From Methylobacterium nodulans ORS 2060 (GTDB lineage Bacteria; Pseudomonadota; Alphaproteobacteria; Rhizobiales; Beijerinckiaceae), in assembly GCF_000022085.1 (NCBI RefSeq), contig NC_011894.1, forward strand, positions 584,501-648,500: a stretch of DNA of 64,000 nucleotides, given 5' to 3'. Positions 18,114 to 27,141 of the stretch are shown here, in pieces. How positions within the stretch are numbered: the stretch's first letter is position 1; each line of letters starts with the position of its first letter. Below the pieces are notes generated by a model. That model had not been told where the DNA came from, did not search any database, and saw only the letters and a program-made list of their open reading frames with translations. Made by a program: the position numbers and the translations under genes.

Positions 18114-19088
18114 TCACGAGGCGGCATCGTGACGAGGCCGTCTGAACGCCCGGGCGACTCGCAACACGATGCTGCGCAACCATGCGTGTGCGGCGACATC
18201 GTCGAACCGGCGGTGCCACAGCATGGCCGTTTGCAATCTCGGCGATACGAATGGCAGCTGAAGCACCTCAAGTGGCGCCACGCGCGCAAACTCACGGGCC
18301 GCGCGCTCTCCGAGCACGGCGAGCATGTCGGACTGTGCCAGTACGGCGGGGGTTGCAAGCAGTGGGGCTCGCAGCGCGATGTGCCGCTGCAAGCCATGGC
18401 GGGCCAGCTCGACATCGACGAACTCAGTGCCTTCGCGCGTAGAGGACACGATCAGGTGGGGGAAGGCTCCGAGTGCATCGAGATCGAGAGTTTCGTTCCG
18501 CTCGGCAGGGTGCCCACGCCGCAGGAGAACCGCGAATCCGCCGTCGAAGAGCCTACGGTCTGCGAACCGCTCGCCCGGCGCAGCGAGGCCACCGAGTGCG
18601 AGATCAATCTCACCGCGGTCGAGTCGCTCGGCAAGGTCGATGGTACCGCTTGGGCGCAGATTGAGACCAATACCCGTAGCCTCTGCGGCGATGGCGGCTG
18701 CAAGCGGCGCCGCGAGGATCAGCGCCGCGCTATTGTCGACCGCAATCGTGAAACAACGCTCGGCAGTATTCGGGTCGAACTCCGCCGCACCTTCTAATCC
18801 GAGCCGCAGGTTTTCCAGTGCGGCGCGAACGGGACTGGCAAGCCGCTCTGCATATGGCGTCGGCTCCATACCACTTGGAGTTCTCACGAAGAGTTCGTCA
18901 CCGAGCGAACTGCGCAGACGCGCCAAGGCGTGGCTAAGAGCCGGCTGAGACATGTTGAGCCTGGCGGCGGCTCGACTGGCGCTCCGCTCTTGGACGACCG
19001 CGTCGAAAATGACGAGGAGATTGAGATCGAGTTGGCGCCAGTTCACGTACGTCCTCCGCCAGCCTTCCCGTCGATCGGTCGTGGCCAT
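18114..19088 (-). CDS. LysR family transcriptional regulator
   Basis: A 324-residue LTTR. The winged-helix domain (about 18-80) has LDLNLLVIFDAVVQERSASR, AAARLNMSQPALSHALARLR and the ELFVRTPSGMEPT wing. The effector domain follows, with ERCFTIAVDNSAALILAAPL and RLDRGEIDLALGG. It resembles the NodD/PcaQ-like subgroup that begins LDLNLL. A later start near VNWRQLDLNLL (GTG) is possible and would remove a basic extension of about 15 residues. LTTRs often control a divergent neighbour; here the divergent gene is the aldo/keto reductase at 19633, about 540 bases away, a plausible but untested target. Confidence 0.88.
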   Translation of the reverse strand: MATTDRREGWRRTYVNWRQLDLNLLVIFDAVVQERSASRAAARLNMSQPALSHALARLRSSLGDELFVRTPSGMEPTPYAERLASPVRAALENLRLGLEGAAEFDPNTAERCFTIAVDNSAALILAAPLAAAIAAEATGIGLNLRPSGTIDLAERLDRGEIDLALGGLAAPGERFADRRLFDGGFAVLLRRGHPAERNETLDLDALGAFPHLIVSSTREGTEFVDVELARHGLQRHIALRAPLLATPAVLAQSDMLAVLGERAAREFARVAPLEVLQLPFVSPRLQTAMLWHRRFDDVAAHAWLRSIVLRVARAFRRPRHDAAS

Positions 19089-19632
19089 CTCATGCGGCTT
19101 TTATCAGCTGCGTAAGGGTTCGAAACCGTCGCACCGCACAGCGAAGATTGAGCCTCCGCCGGTCAGGCTGGGGTCGGCGTGAGGTGATTCGGCTACCGAC
19201 CCCATACGGGTCATGCCCCAGCAGCGACATGAAAACTGTGCATCCTACCGTGCAACATGTCAATTATCACCTTCATTACTGATCACATCGATAAACAGGC
19301 GATGACACCAGGCGTATCGAAAATCAAGAAATGACAAGATCATCTTTCTTTGAATGAACGATGACCGACATGAGCAAGCTGAATTTTGTTCTATCCGGCA
19401 TGGCGATATTTTGCGACTACTGTCGTTTCTGCTCAGACCGCTAAAGAGAGGTTCAGCTACAAAGCTCCGTCCGGCGTGTTCAGCGAGGGCACCACGAAAT
19501 GCCGGCCCAGGTGGCGGCTCCGTGCACGTCCCCTACGTTCGAGAGTTGTTGATCGCGGCTCAGCGCAACATCGCCTGCATACCGCGGGTTTCGCAGTCAT
19601 ATCCGCGTTCGTCACACCAGTGGAGTTGCTGT
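19089..19632. other. Divergent intergenic region between LysR and aldo/keto reductase
   Basis: About 540 bases holding the divergent promoters; the part around 19250-19370 is AT-rich. No gene is supported; an in-frame upstream extension of the reductase lacks coding character. Confidence 0.45.
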
Positions 19633-20508
19633 ATGACCGAACTCAATCCGTCCGGCACCTTCGCAATCGGCGGCGACTTGGTGGTGCACCGTCTCGGCTT
19701 CGGTGCCATGCGCATCACCGGGCCAGGCATATGGGGCGAGCCGGCCTCCCGAGAGGCAGCGATCGCGACCCTGAGACGCGTGCCGGAGCTTGGCGTCGAC
19801 CTGATCGACACCGCTGACAGCTACGGTCCGTTCGTCAGCGAGGACCTCATCCGCGAGGTGCTGCACCCGTACACGGGTCTTGTGATCGCGACAAAGGGAG
19901 GTCTGACTCGCCATGGGCCGGATATCTGGCGTCCGGTCGGCAACCCCGATTACCTGCGCCAATGCGTGCTGATGAGCCTTCGTCGGCTCGGCCTGGAGCG
20001 CATTGATCTTTGGCAGCTCCACCGCATCGGCCCTGACTGTCCCCGCGAGGTCCAGTTCGAGGCGATTGCGCGGATGCGCGACGAGGGCTTGATCCGGCAT
20101 GTCGGCCTAAGCGAGGTCTCGATCGACGACATCCAGGCTGCGCAGCGATTCTTCCCCGTCGCGGCAGTGCAGAACCGGTACAATCTGGTCGACCGAACCA
20201 GTGAGGCGGTGCTCGACTACTGCGAATCGGCCGGCATTGGGTTCATTCCATGGGCTCCTCTGGATCGTGGGGCGCTGGCCCGCTACGGCTCAGCCATCGC
20301 TCAAGCTGCAGCCCGGCACAGTGTGGGAGAAGGAGCCATAGCGCTCGCTTGGCTCCTCAAGCGCTCTCCTGTCATGCTGCCAATCCCGGGTACGGGCGAC
20401 CCTGAACATCTTGCCGAGAACATGCGGGGCGCCACCGTTGAGCTGACTTCTGAAGAGTTTAACGCTCTTGATCAGGAGGGGCGGGCCGCTTGGCAGGCGG
20501 CACGGTAG
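19633..20508 (+). CDS. Aldo/keto reductase
   Basis: A 291-residue (alpha/beta)8-barrel oxidoreductase. The catalytic tetrad can be traced: Asp in the VDLIDTADSYGPF segment with its Tyr, Lys in LVIATKGGL, and His in DLWQLHRIG. The NADPH-binding C-terminal part is PGTGDPEHLAENM. It would reduce aldehydes or ketones with NADPH in the cytosol; the substrate is unknown. The start ATG at 19633 has GGAG seven bases upstream. A longer in-frame reading from 19354 is low-complexity and rejected. The divergent LysR regulator is a candidate controller. Confidence 0.9.
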   Translation: MTELNPSGTFAIGGDLVVHRLGFGAMRITGPGIWGEPASREAAIATLRRVPELGVDLIDTADSYGPFVSEDLIREVLHPYTGLVIATKGGLTRHGPDIWRPVGNPDYLRQCVLMSLRRLGLERIDLWQLHRIGPDCPREVQFEAIARMRDEGLIRHVGLSEVSIDDIQAAQRFFPVAAVQNRYNLVDRTSEAVLDYCESAGIGFIPWAPLDRGALARYGSAIAQAAARHSVGEGAIALAWLLKRSPVMLPIPGTGDPEHLAENMRGATVELTSEEFNALDQEGRAAWQAAR

Positions 20509-20710
20509 CACCCGCGCCGCGGCGCGTTGTGCAGCCGAGGCTGTCAGCCGGACTGAGGCGGCTTCTCGCTGTGAGGTTCGGCGACATCGTTTCAATTTCA
20601 CCGCCCCAGTGTCTGGCTGATCTGGCCTTCTGATGCTGTTGCGGCTGTGGAGCTGTGGGCAGCGCGGCACGCGCTGTCCATCAGATCCACAGCCGGGGCG
20701 GGAGACGGCC

Positions 20711-20884
20711 ATGGATCTGGCGAAGGCACGTCTGGGATGGGTCGAGCTCTATGCCCAGACCGGCGATGCCGGCCTCGTCTGCCAGCGCTGCGGCATCTCG
20801 CGCCCGACGCTGCGCAAATAGTGGCGGAGGTATCAGGCCGCCGATCCCGCGGGGCTGGTGGAGCCGAGCCGCCGGCCGAGGTGA
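20711..20884 (+). pseudogene. IS481 family transposase, N-terminal fragment with in-frame stop
   Basis: Reads MDLAKARLGWVELYAQTGD, then AGLVCQRCGISRPTLRK, a TAG stop at 20819-20821 where a Trp is expected, then WRRYQAADPAGLVEPSRRPR before a second stop. This is the helix-turn-helix start of an IS481-type transposase. The DDE domain is absent here. A matching C-terminal piece lies 2.8 kb away at about 23680. Inactive remnant. Confidence 0.75.
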
Positions 20885-20971
20885 AATGATCTCCCCAGAC
20901 CCTACATGTCAGCACAGTCGCCGCGCAACCGTCGGGCTCTACCTATCGCTGCCCCAGCCATGGAGGCCCCA

Positions 20972-21127
20972 ATGCCCGACAACGGTAAGAAGGCCGATTT
21001 CCAGACCCCGCCCGCCACGGATCCAACTGCGGCCGGCCCGCCCCCGCCTGCCGCGAAGATCAGCCCGGACGGGAAGGCCACCTCGGAGGTGAAAGGCACC
21101 GGCAGCACAGACAAGGCAAAAAGCTGA
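20972..21127 (+). CDS. Small Pro/Lys-rich hypothetical protein
   Basis: A 51-residue hydrophilic protein, MPDNGKKADFQTPPATDPTA onward, ending KGTGSTDKAKS. It is probably disordered; no family is recognised. The start is supported by GGAGG five bases before the ATG. It is convergent with the NAVRTAI-family gene, with only five bases between their stop codons. Confidence 0.5.
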   Translation: MPDNGKKADFQTPPATDPTAAGPPPPAAKISPDGKATSEVKGTGSTDKAKS

Positions 21128-21132
21128 CTGCT

Positions 21133-21573
21133 TCAACGATGGTCTGGCAGCAAAACGCCCGGCGGAGGGTTCCGATCCTGCTGGGCGCCTGACTGCATGG
21201 AAAGGCGCCTCTCAGCTCGCGAGGGCCAGAGGTCTTCCTGCATTTGTGGCATTGCGCTGACCACCCGAGCAATCCCTCTTGGGCGTGGCAACCTGGTCCG
21301 CCACATGCCCTCCGGCTTGGCCATTAGGATCGCTGTCCTTAGCGCCATCTCACGCGTCGCCAACGGCACATCCGACCACCTCATCAGCTGCTTTGTATGG
21401 GCGTCAGCGTTGACAGCCGCCGCGATGTCGATGCCGACCCCGCCTGCGATTTCACGCCAGCCCGGCTTCGGGTCAGCAATGTAGCCGTCCACGGCCGCCT
21501 GCAGCTCGTCGCGGCTCACGATCTTGAGTCTGAGCAAGTCGCCAATGGTGGGCCGGTCCGTCATGCCGGTCAT
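21133..21573 (-). CDS. NAVRTAI-family small protein with a C-terminal extension
   Basis: A 146-residue protein. Residues 1-86 match the paralogue at 4681-4944: PTIGDLLRLKIVSRDELQAA, YIADPKPGWREIAGGVGIDI and ALRTAILMAKP. The remaining 60 residues (MWRTRLPRPRGIARVV onward) have no counterpart in the paralogue and are Arg/Pro-rich, so the ancestral stop was probably lost. The start ATG follows GAGGGG. The shared upstream element at 21617-21643 lies 44 bases before it. Function unknown. Confidence 0.6.
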   Translation of the reverse strand: MTGMTDRPTIGDLLRLKIVSRDELQAAVDGYIADPKPGWREIAGGVGIDIAAAVNADAHTKQLMRWSDVPLATREMALRTAILMAKPEGMWRTRLPRPRGIARVVSAMPQMQEDLWPSRAERRLSMQSGAQQDRNPPPGVLLPDHR

Positions 21574-21616
21574 GTCATTCCCCTCGCCCTGAGTATGTGC
21601 GCGGGCAATGCACCAC

Positions 21617-21643
21617 GCATGTTTCAGTAAGATTACGTGGGCG
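21617..21643 (-). promoter_or_regulatory. Conserved upstream element of the NAVRTAI family, copy 2
   Basis: Same pattern as at 5021-5047 (GTTTCAG, A, ATT and CGTGG on the plus strand at the same spacing), in front of the second intact family member. The flanking sequence is unrelated, which argues for selection on the element itself. Confidence 0.4.
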
Positions 21644-21740
21644 AGGAGGCAGTTGCAGCTCGAGATCGGCAAGACGCAGGTGCAGCGCGTGCTGGTCCGT
21701 TTTTGATCGATGAGAGCAGTTGGGCGCCTTTGAGGATGGA

Positions 21741-22112
21741 TTACTCCTCCACGACAGACAGCTTGATTCCGAACTCAAGCGCGCGGTCAAGTACTCGCTT
21801 CAGACTAGCGCGGTGGCTAGAAAGCTGCCGCCGATCCCACTCACTCAAGCGGCCCGTTTGCCCCCGATCCTCAAGGCGGTCCATCTCTTCTAAATGGTGG
21901 TCTGCACACTGCATCAGTGCGGCCACGCGGTCCTTGAACGACATGGCCACCAGTTCTCTTTTAAGAGGCATTCGACCAACATAGTTCCTTGCCGAGCCGT
22001 GCGTTATGAAATTATCCACAACAAAGGTTTCATCTTGATGATATTGTGCATCAACATCTGACAAATTAGCCAGATGGCCTGATTCATGTTCTTTCAGCAT
22101 GAGAGTCGCCAT
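21741..22112 (-). CDS. Hypothetical protein
   Basis: A 123-residue soluble protein. The first half contains DETFVVDNFITHGSARNYVG, and the second half is helical and charged (MSFKDRVAALMQCADHHLEE, MDRLEDRGQTGRLSEWDRRQ), ending LEFGIKLSVVEE. Codon composition is more AT-rich at its 5' end than in its neighbours. No ribosome binding site is obvious, so the start could also be MLKEHESG four codons later. Family not recognised. Confidence 0.45.
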   Translation of the reverse strand: MATLMLKEHESGHLANLSDVDAQYHQDETFVVDNFITHGSARNYVGRMPLKRELVAMSFKDRVAALMQCADHHLEEMDRLEDRGQTGRLSEWDRRQLSSHRASLKRVLDRALEFGIKLSVVEE

Positions 22113-22329
22113 AGCTAACGCGGCGATCTATTTCAGAGATCGCGGGATAGCTCGTTATGGAGCCGATAACGATTCGATATAATCGCTGTTTTGCGGATTT
22201 CCAACGACTAGACTCGCCGGCCGCCGCACTCTGCGGGACATGTCGGCCGAGTTGGCGTGGCGGGCCACGTCTCGTCGGCGGGGGCGCCATTCGGCGCCGC
22301 TGCGATCAAGCTCATGATCGAAGTCGCGC

Positions 22330-22500
22330 ATGCCGATCGCGCTTGCCCAGCTCATGGCGGGCACCGATCCGATCCTGCCGACGCCGCATCCGGATGCGGA
22401 ATTGCTCGCGCTGGCACCCGAGTTCGATCGGGCCTGCGCTGTCCGTTGCGGAACACAAGCACACGAAACCGCTTGCTCCCCCATGCATCAGCTTCCATCC
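22330..22500 (+). pseudogene. Fragment of a small hypothetical gene family (HPDAELLAL family), copy 1
   Basis: Reads PTPHPDAELLALAPEFDRA and then loses similarity. The same HPDAELLA motif begins the broken copy at 24028-24220. The sequence after the motif does not resemble that copy, so this is taken as a truncated remnant. Function unknown. Confidence 0.35.
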
Positions 22501-22712
22501 GCATCTCTCCGTTCTGATCCGCCCCACGTTCGGGGACGTTATTGGCCTCTCAATAGCAGAAATCCGGCAAGACTGGAACGAACTGGTTGCTTACGCGCTG
22601 AAGCAGTCCTACCTGCGCTTGTCACGCCTGCCCTGCCTCTTTGCTCGGCGGGTGTCATTAGCGTCCGGTCTTACCCCATCGGCCCGGCCGTCATCCTCCT
22701 AGAGGCGTGAAG

Positions 22713-22743
22713 GAAAGCCGGCTCGGGCAGGACCCAGCCGGCA
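22713..22743. repeat. GC-rich hairpin repeat, family B
   Basis: GAAAGCCGGCTCGGG, a short loop, then CCAGCCGGC: a strong stem after a run of A. Similar hairpins of the form GAA(A)CGCCGGC...GCCGGCG occur at 30185-30223 and 30335-30370. Possibly terminators on the minus strand or a dispersed repeat. Confidence 0.4.
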
Positions 22744-23679
22744 GTGCGTTGGGTAATCCAGGCTCAACTCCGCCGATTATCGTGGGGCGGACTGGCATGT
22801 AATGCACAAAGAGATGCCGGCATGGAAGCAAATATTGTCCGGAAGCATCGCCTTTAGAATGACCTCAGTGTGGACCATCTACATGGTGTCACCCCAAATA
22901 TTTAAAATTTAGACCGTCCCGTGAGCTGAAATTGGGCGACGCAGTGCTCTGATTGCAACCTCAATCGCTCACCATACCAGGGATTTGATGATCATTACTG
23001 TCATTCATACCATTGATGAGCACTGCACTGTATCCGCTGGTGTGCGGGTCCTGAGCCCCGGCCGGGCGTTCAGCTGTCGGTAAGGCTTCATCAACCATTC
23101 CGCCACAGCCTGCCGACAGCCGAACCGGAGACCCCGAGCTGGCAAAGGCTACGACCCAGAGTCAACCTGTTGGCAGAGCGCTGGGCCGTTGCTCCTGAAT
23201 TTCCGAGACCGCCTGCTCTTGTCATCACGGATCTGAGCAGGCGAAGGCAGCGACCGGCAGACCGCCACGAGGGCTCGGCGGACTGGTTGCTGCAGCTGGT
23301 GGCCGGGCTGATCCGGACCTGTCGGCCTGGCCGCCGGTTCAATGCTGCGTTAGTGCTGGCTCGTCCGTGCCCGTGCAGCACGCGCCATCGCGATCAGCTC
23401 TTGAGCGGTGAGGCTGCGGTCGGCCGGCGGCGGCTCGTTCAGCAGCTTGTACGCGGCGAGGGACGCTCGATGACCACACTCGCCTTGTGCTGGGCGCCTC
23501 TCTGGTAGCGGAACGTTGTTGGGATCAGGTACGTTGGGAGATCGAGGAGCAGGCTTGGTGCTTCGAGCCGACACGGCGGCGCTCCTCGTCCCGGAGGACG
23601 CGCTGATGCTCGCAATCCATCCCAATGCCCGCACCACCCCGGCCGTGCGCGCCGAAACCGCTCGCTCCCCGAGCCCTCC
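22744..23679. other. Gene-poor, decayed accessory segment
   Basis: Nearly 940 bases with no intact gene. A minus-strand frame ending near 23350 reads NEPPPADRSLTAQELIAMAR, which looks like the tail of a lost gene, but nothing upstream supports it. This stretch separates the two IS481 remnants. Confidence 0.4.
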
Positions 23680-23990
23680 GGCGTGCTCGCCAAGCGCTAC
23701 ACGCCGCGCACCAGCATCATGGTTGAGCACTTCAACGGGCGGGTGCCGCGCGAGGTTTTGGGCATCACACTCGATAGCCATCGTGATCTTGAAGCGGTGC
23801 TGGCCGGCTTCAACACGGCCCACAACGGCCGCCGTCAACGTGTCCTGAAGGGCCGCTCCCCAGACCTGGTGCTGCGTGATCGCCTGAAGGTGAAACCCAC
23901 GTTGGCCAAGCCCGTCACGCGACCGCCTGACCCGGACGCGCTCCCCAAAGCCTCAAGGTTGTTGCGGCCGCCAAGGAGGTTTCGCATCCA
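23680..23990 (+). pseudogene. IS481 family transposase, C-terminal fragment
   Basis: Reads TSIMVEHFNGRVPREVLGIT, DLEAVLAGFNTAHNGRRQRV and LKGRSPDLVLRDRLKVKP. This is the end of an integrase-type DDE domain, with the final catalytic Glu in MVEHFNGR. No start codon or N-terminal part is present. It may be the other end of the element whose N terminus lies at 20711, separated by insertion or rearrangement. Confidence 0.7.
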
Positions 23991-24027
23991 GACACAATCG
24001 CATTTGCGCGCATGCTGGCCGGCGTTA

Positions 24028-24220
24028 TCGCCTCAACGCCGAGGCGCACCCAGATGCCGAACTGCTGGCGCCGGATCCCGCCTTCGCCGAGCGCTGGGCT
24101 GAGAATGAACGCACCTTCTACGGCGAGGAGGCGGCGATGGATGCCGCCGAAGCGAGATACGGGAAGGGCACACCCGAGTTCCGCGCTGCGTGGGATGCCT
24201 ACAACGCGCGCATGGATTAG
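24028..24220 (+). pseudogene. Fragment of the HPDAELLAL family, copy 2
   Basis: Reads HPDAELLAPDPAFAERWAEN, RTFYGEEAAMDAAEARYGKG and TPEFRAAWDAYNARMD, then an early TAG. Upstream there is no start, only a join to the IS481 remnant. A further 50-codon frame just downstream (24255-24404) may be its continuation after mutation. Function unknown. Confidence 0.4.
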
Positions 24221-24254
24221 ACCTATCACGCCATGATCGACGTGGGTTCGCCCG

Positions 24255-24404
24255 ATGGAGCGCATGCCCGCCACGACCCTGGAGGGAGTCATTGTTAAAG
24301 CGAAGGCGGTCAGTTCCGGGCAGACGGACCTTGCGCTCAACATCATCAACGACCTGCGCGCCATGGGTAACGCCGAACCGCTGGAAGGCGAGTGGATCCC
24401 ATAG
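24255..24404 (+). pseudogene. Small frame, probable tail of a degraded gene
   Basis: A 49-residue frame with ATTLEGVIVKAKAVSSGQTD and LALNIINDLRAMGNAEPLEG, ending EWIP. It has a natural protein-like composition but no ribosome binding site, and it directly follows a disrupted frame. I read it as the C-terminal part of a lost phage- or plasmid-type hypothetical gene. Confidence 0.3.
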
Positions 24405-24534
24405 TGATTCGGTTTGAGCCCGGTGTCAGCCGGAGACCCGGCCCACGAATCGAGATGCCTCAGTGGACGGCAGCGCTGTTACCCGCTGCGTTACCCTGAT
24501 CCTATAAACCGAATGGGAAAAATCAGCTAGTTGG

Positions 24535-24580
24535 TGGTGCCGCAAGAGGGATTCGAACCCCCGACCCTCTCATTACGAAG
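24535..24580 (-). tRNA. 3' half of tRNA-Thr(CGT), probable integration (att) scar
   Basis: Read on the minus strand this gives the anticodon loop TTCGTAA, the anticodon-stem 3' side, a five-base variable loop, a T arm with GGGGG-TTCGAAT-CCCTC, the 3' acceptor strand TTGCGGC, A and the CCA end. The 5' half is missing: sequence before the anticodon loop does not pair with the stem. A lone 3' tRNA half is the classic footprint of an element that integrated at the 3' end of a tRNA gene. The intact tRNA-Thr should lie elsewhere. Confidence 0.75.
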
Positions 24581-25124
24581 ATGTTGGCGAGGGCAAATTC
24601 CTGAAGCGTTTCAGTGCTCTGGTTGCCAAACATCGCGCCGGGAACGGGCGAACACCCGTCGTGCGGAGGCGGGGTTTGGCAACCGCAGAGCAGGCCTGTG
24701 AGGTAGCCGTGGAGCGCCCTTGCCGACACTTGGGCACGCACCGTACCCCGGTGCATGAGCACCGTTGATTCGCCCTCCCCGACCGTCCTCGAATGGTCCC
24801 GCGGACTCGCCTCCCTCTCGCCCGGCCAGCCGCCGTGCCCTGGCTTCCGGCCTGACGAGTGGGGCGAGACGTATCCAGAACGATCACATCGCTCGCAAGC
24901 CTGTGCCCGACACGCATATCTGCGCGCTGGCCGAGGCAGCGAAAACTGCTGAAGGAATATGGGCAAGAGGTGCCTTCGTTGGTGGCTCCGGTTGTGGAGC
25001 AGCGCTCGGCCCCCCGCTGCGGAAAGCAATGGACCGGAGAGTGCGCCGGAGATGCTGTCGTAGATGGCTTTCTGCGGGATGATCGCACTGTGGGCAACTA
25101 GCTCAACAGTAGCTGGGCTATATC
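24581..25124. other. Non-coding segment beside the tRNA scar
   Basis: About 540 bases between the tRNA half and the deaminase stop codon. Open frames are GC-shadow-like. No integrase or repeat was recognised. Confidence 0.4.
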
Positions 25125-26726
25125 TCAAAGCTGCAAAAACTTACCAGAGACATCCTGTGGCGCATCCGTAGAAGAAGTGCTAGCAGATTCCCCTCCCGAT
25201 GTCTCAGGATCCAGAACAGAAGGATCTATACCCTTGTTCTTGAGTTGCCCTCCAAGATAATCTTCAAAAATTAGCTTTTCAATCTGCTGATAGAAGGGTA
25301 CGTTCACGCCCAAATTTGGTTGAGGTGATGGTAGATTTCCCTTGTTCCACTGTCTGAATTTGCCATTATCATCCTTTCTCTTGCCACGCTCAAAAAGCTC
25401 ACGATACCTGCGCGGCGTAATTCCATGGAAGTGCTCGAAATCAACTGCCTGAAAATCTTCATACCGGCCGCGATCGCTATTTTCGATGGAAATTGAGTCG
25501 CTATGAAGATCGGCCACCAAGCTTTTAGGATAAGGCTCTAGAAAGACTACTTTTTTGACCCCTGATGCCACAATGTGTTTTGCGCACATATGGCAAGGAA
25601 ACGTAGTACAGTAAAGTACCGTGTCGTGAGTAGATCTCCCAAGTCTAGCGGCATCTGAGATTGCAAGTATTTCCGCATGAACAATTCTGCCATACTCCAA
25701 AGCATCCATAAATTGAGAGTCTCTAATTCCCTTTATCTTCATAACATCTTCAATTTTTAAGTTCAATATTCCTGTTATTTCCGAAAGTATTTCTAACTTT
25801 CTTCTATCGTTCGAGTCGTGTTCGCGAACATACTCACGATCGTCAAGACCATCATCGCCCCAATAAGTCCCTCCTTGTCCTTTGGGGACCTCGTTAGAGC
25901 CCATCGAAACTATCTCGCCGTTATTGGTAAAAATCGCCGCACCCACTTGTCTTGAGAGATCCAAGGTCCGCAATGCGGCCGCCTTCGCTATGAACATTCC
26001 ATATTCTACTTTTGTTGGCGATATGCTATTCGATCCAAAAAGAAGATCACAAAATCTTATTATTTGATTTTCAATCGAGGGGCTACGAATATCGCTGTTG
26101 ATTATGAAATCTGCATCATGAAACACCTTAGAGACCTTCTGACCATGTTCATCTTTTTCGTTTTCATCGCGCTGAACTAAGTTTTCAGCATGATAGCGGT
26201 ACATATTTGGATTTGCAGAATTATCGCTATTTGCAAACCTCTGCGCCAGATAGTCGACTCTAGCCCCGCGACGCGAATAAACTGAAACTTGAAAGAACAA
26301 CCTGCCGTAAACTGCACGGAAAAGGTCAATTTCCTCCTTCCTCTTGAACTGATGAACAATGTAAACGACGCGCTCAAACGCACGCTGCCCATGTTGACGC
26401 GGAAGATTAGGGCGCGATTTGACAATTCTACCAAGCGAGGTAGCAGCTAGAATATCATCAGAAAATTCAGAACGAAGCTGATTTCCGTACGAAGTATATA
26501 TGTCATACCTCACAAATAACGGGGCCTCTTCTAAATTTGTGGTCGGCTCAATGTAATTTTTTAGCTTTCTAAAAACATCAGTAACCTTGATTTCTACAAC
26601 CTCATACTCTGCTTTCTTGAAATATTTAACGAACTCGCGAACACAGGCATTCACTTCAGCGCCTATTGGCGCCACAATACCGATAATGATTTCCGGGAAT
26701 TTTATCTCGGGGACTGTAGCAACCAT
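25125..26726 (-). CDS. Anti-phage dCTP deaminase (AvcD/DCD-like)
   Basis: A 533-residue two-domain protein. The N-terminal nucleotide-binding-like domain begins IIIGIVAPIGAEVNACVREF, matching the G-x-V-x-P-x-G segment of anti-phage dCTP deaminases, followed by YEVVEIKVTDVF. The C-terminal cytidine-deaminase domain has the zinc motif H-A-E (H350, E352) and P-C-H-M-C (C378, C381), then VVFLEPYPKSLVADLHSDSI. On phage infection such enzymes deplete dCTP and so block phage DNA synthesis. The gene is strikingly AT-rich against its host, a sign of transfer, and it sits next to a tRNA integration scar. I start it at 26726, where GGTGAAGAGC precedes the ATG; a 37-residue upstream extension looks non-native. 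Confidence 0.88.
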   Translation of the reverse strand: MVATVPEIKFPEIIIGIVAPIGAEVNACVREFVKYFKKAEYEVVEIKVTDVFRKLKNYIEPTTNLEEAPLFVRYDIYTSYGNQLRSEFSDDILAATSLGRIVKSRPNLPRQHGQRAFERVVYIVHQFKRKEEIDLFRAVYGRLFFQVSVYSRRGARVDYLAQRFANSDNSANPNMYRYHAENLVQRDENEKDEHGQKVSKVFHDADFIINSDIRSPSIENQIIRFCDLLFGSNSISPTKVEYGMFIAKAAALRTLDLSRQVGAAIFTNNGEIVSMGSNEVPKGQGGTYWGDDGLDDREYVREHDSNDRRKLEILSEITGILNLKIEDVMKIKGIRDSQFMDALEYGRIVHAEILAISDAARLGRSTHDTVLYCTTFPCHMCAKHIVASGVKKVVFLEPYPKSLVADLHSDSISIENSDRGRYEDFQAVDFEHFHGITPRRYRELFERGKRKDDNGKFRQWNKGNLPSPQPNLGVNVPFYQQIEKLIFEDYLGGQLKNKGIDPSVLDPETSGGESASTSSTDAPQDVSGKFLQL

Positions 26727-26781
26727 GCTCTTCACCAACCGTTTACAGTTTGGTAGCACCGTGACGGTAAGAGGATCAGCG

Positions 26782-26994
26782 ATGCGACCTGCCGACAAGC
26801 CCCAGGGTGCCACACCTAGCGCCATTGAAGCGGCCATTCGCGAAACTGTTCGAGCGCACGACGCTGTCGTCGCAGATTGGGTGAGTAGTTGGAAAAGCGA
26901 GGTGTCCCGGGCAATTTCAGGCTCCTACGGGCACGACACTGAAGAACCTCAGTCGCCTCCAGAAGCCAACTCGAGCCCGCCACTGTCTTGCTAG
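26782..26994 (+). CDS. Small hypothetical protein divergent from the deaminase
   Basis: A 70-residue protein, MRPADKPQGATPSAIEAAIR onward, with an amphipathic helix (ETVRAHDAVVADWVSSWKSE) and a Ser/Pro-rich tail. GAGG lies nine bases before the ATG. Its start is only 55 bases from that of the deaminase on the other strand, so they share a promoter region. It could be a regulator or partner, or a chance frame; no family is recognised. Confidence 0.4.
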   Translation: MRPADKPQGATPSAIEAAIRETVRAHDAVVADWVSSWKSEVSRAISGSYGHDTEEPQSPPEANSSPPLSC

Positions 26995-27141
26995 CGAATG
27001 GGCTGCATCGCTAAGCCTAGAATGACCGGTCATTCGTCATTCGGGGTTGATGGATGAGAAACGGGCTTGATGCCCGCTTCATCGTTTGGGGTTGATTTCA
27101 CCCACACGCCGCCGCACCACGAGTACAGAACGTCAGCGTAG

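Noticed and set aside
24535-24580. Reading the tRNA half as tRNA-Tyr (GTA)
   Set aside because: tRNA-Tyr has a long variable arm; the five-base variable loop and loop position fit Thr(CGT).
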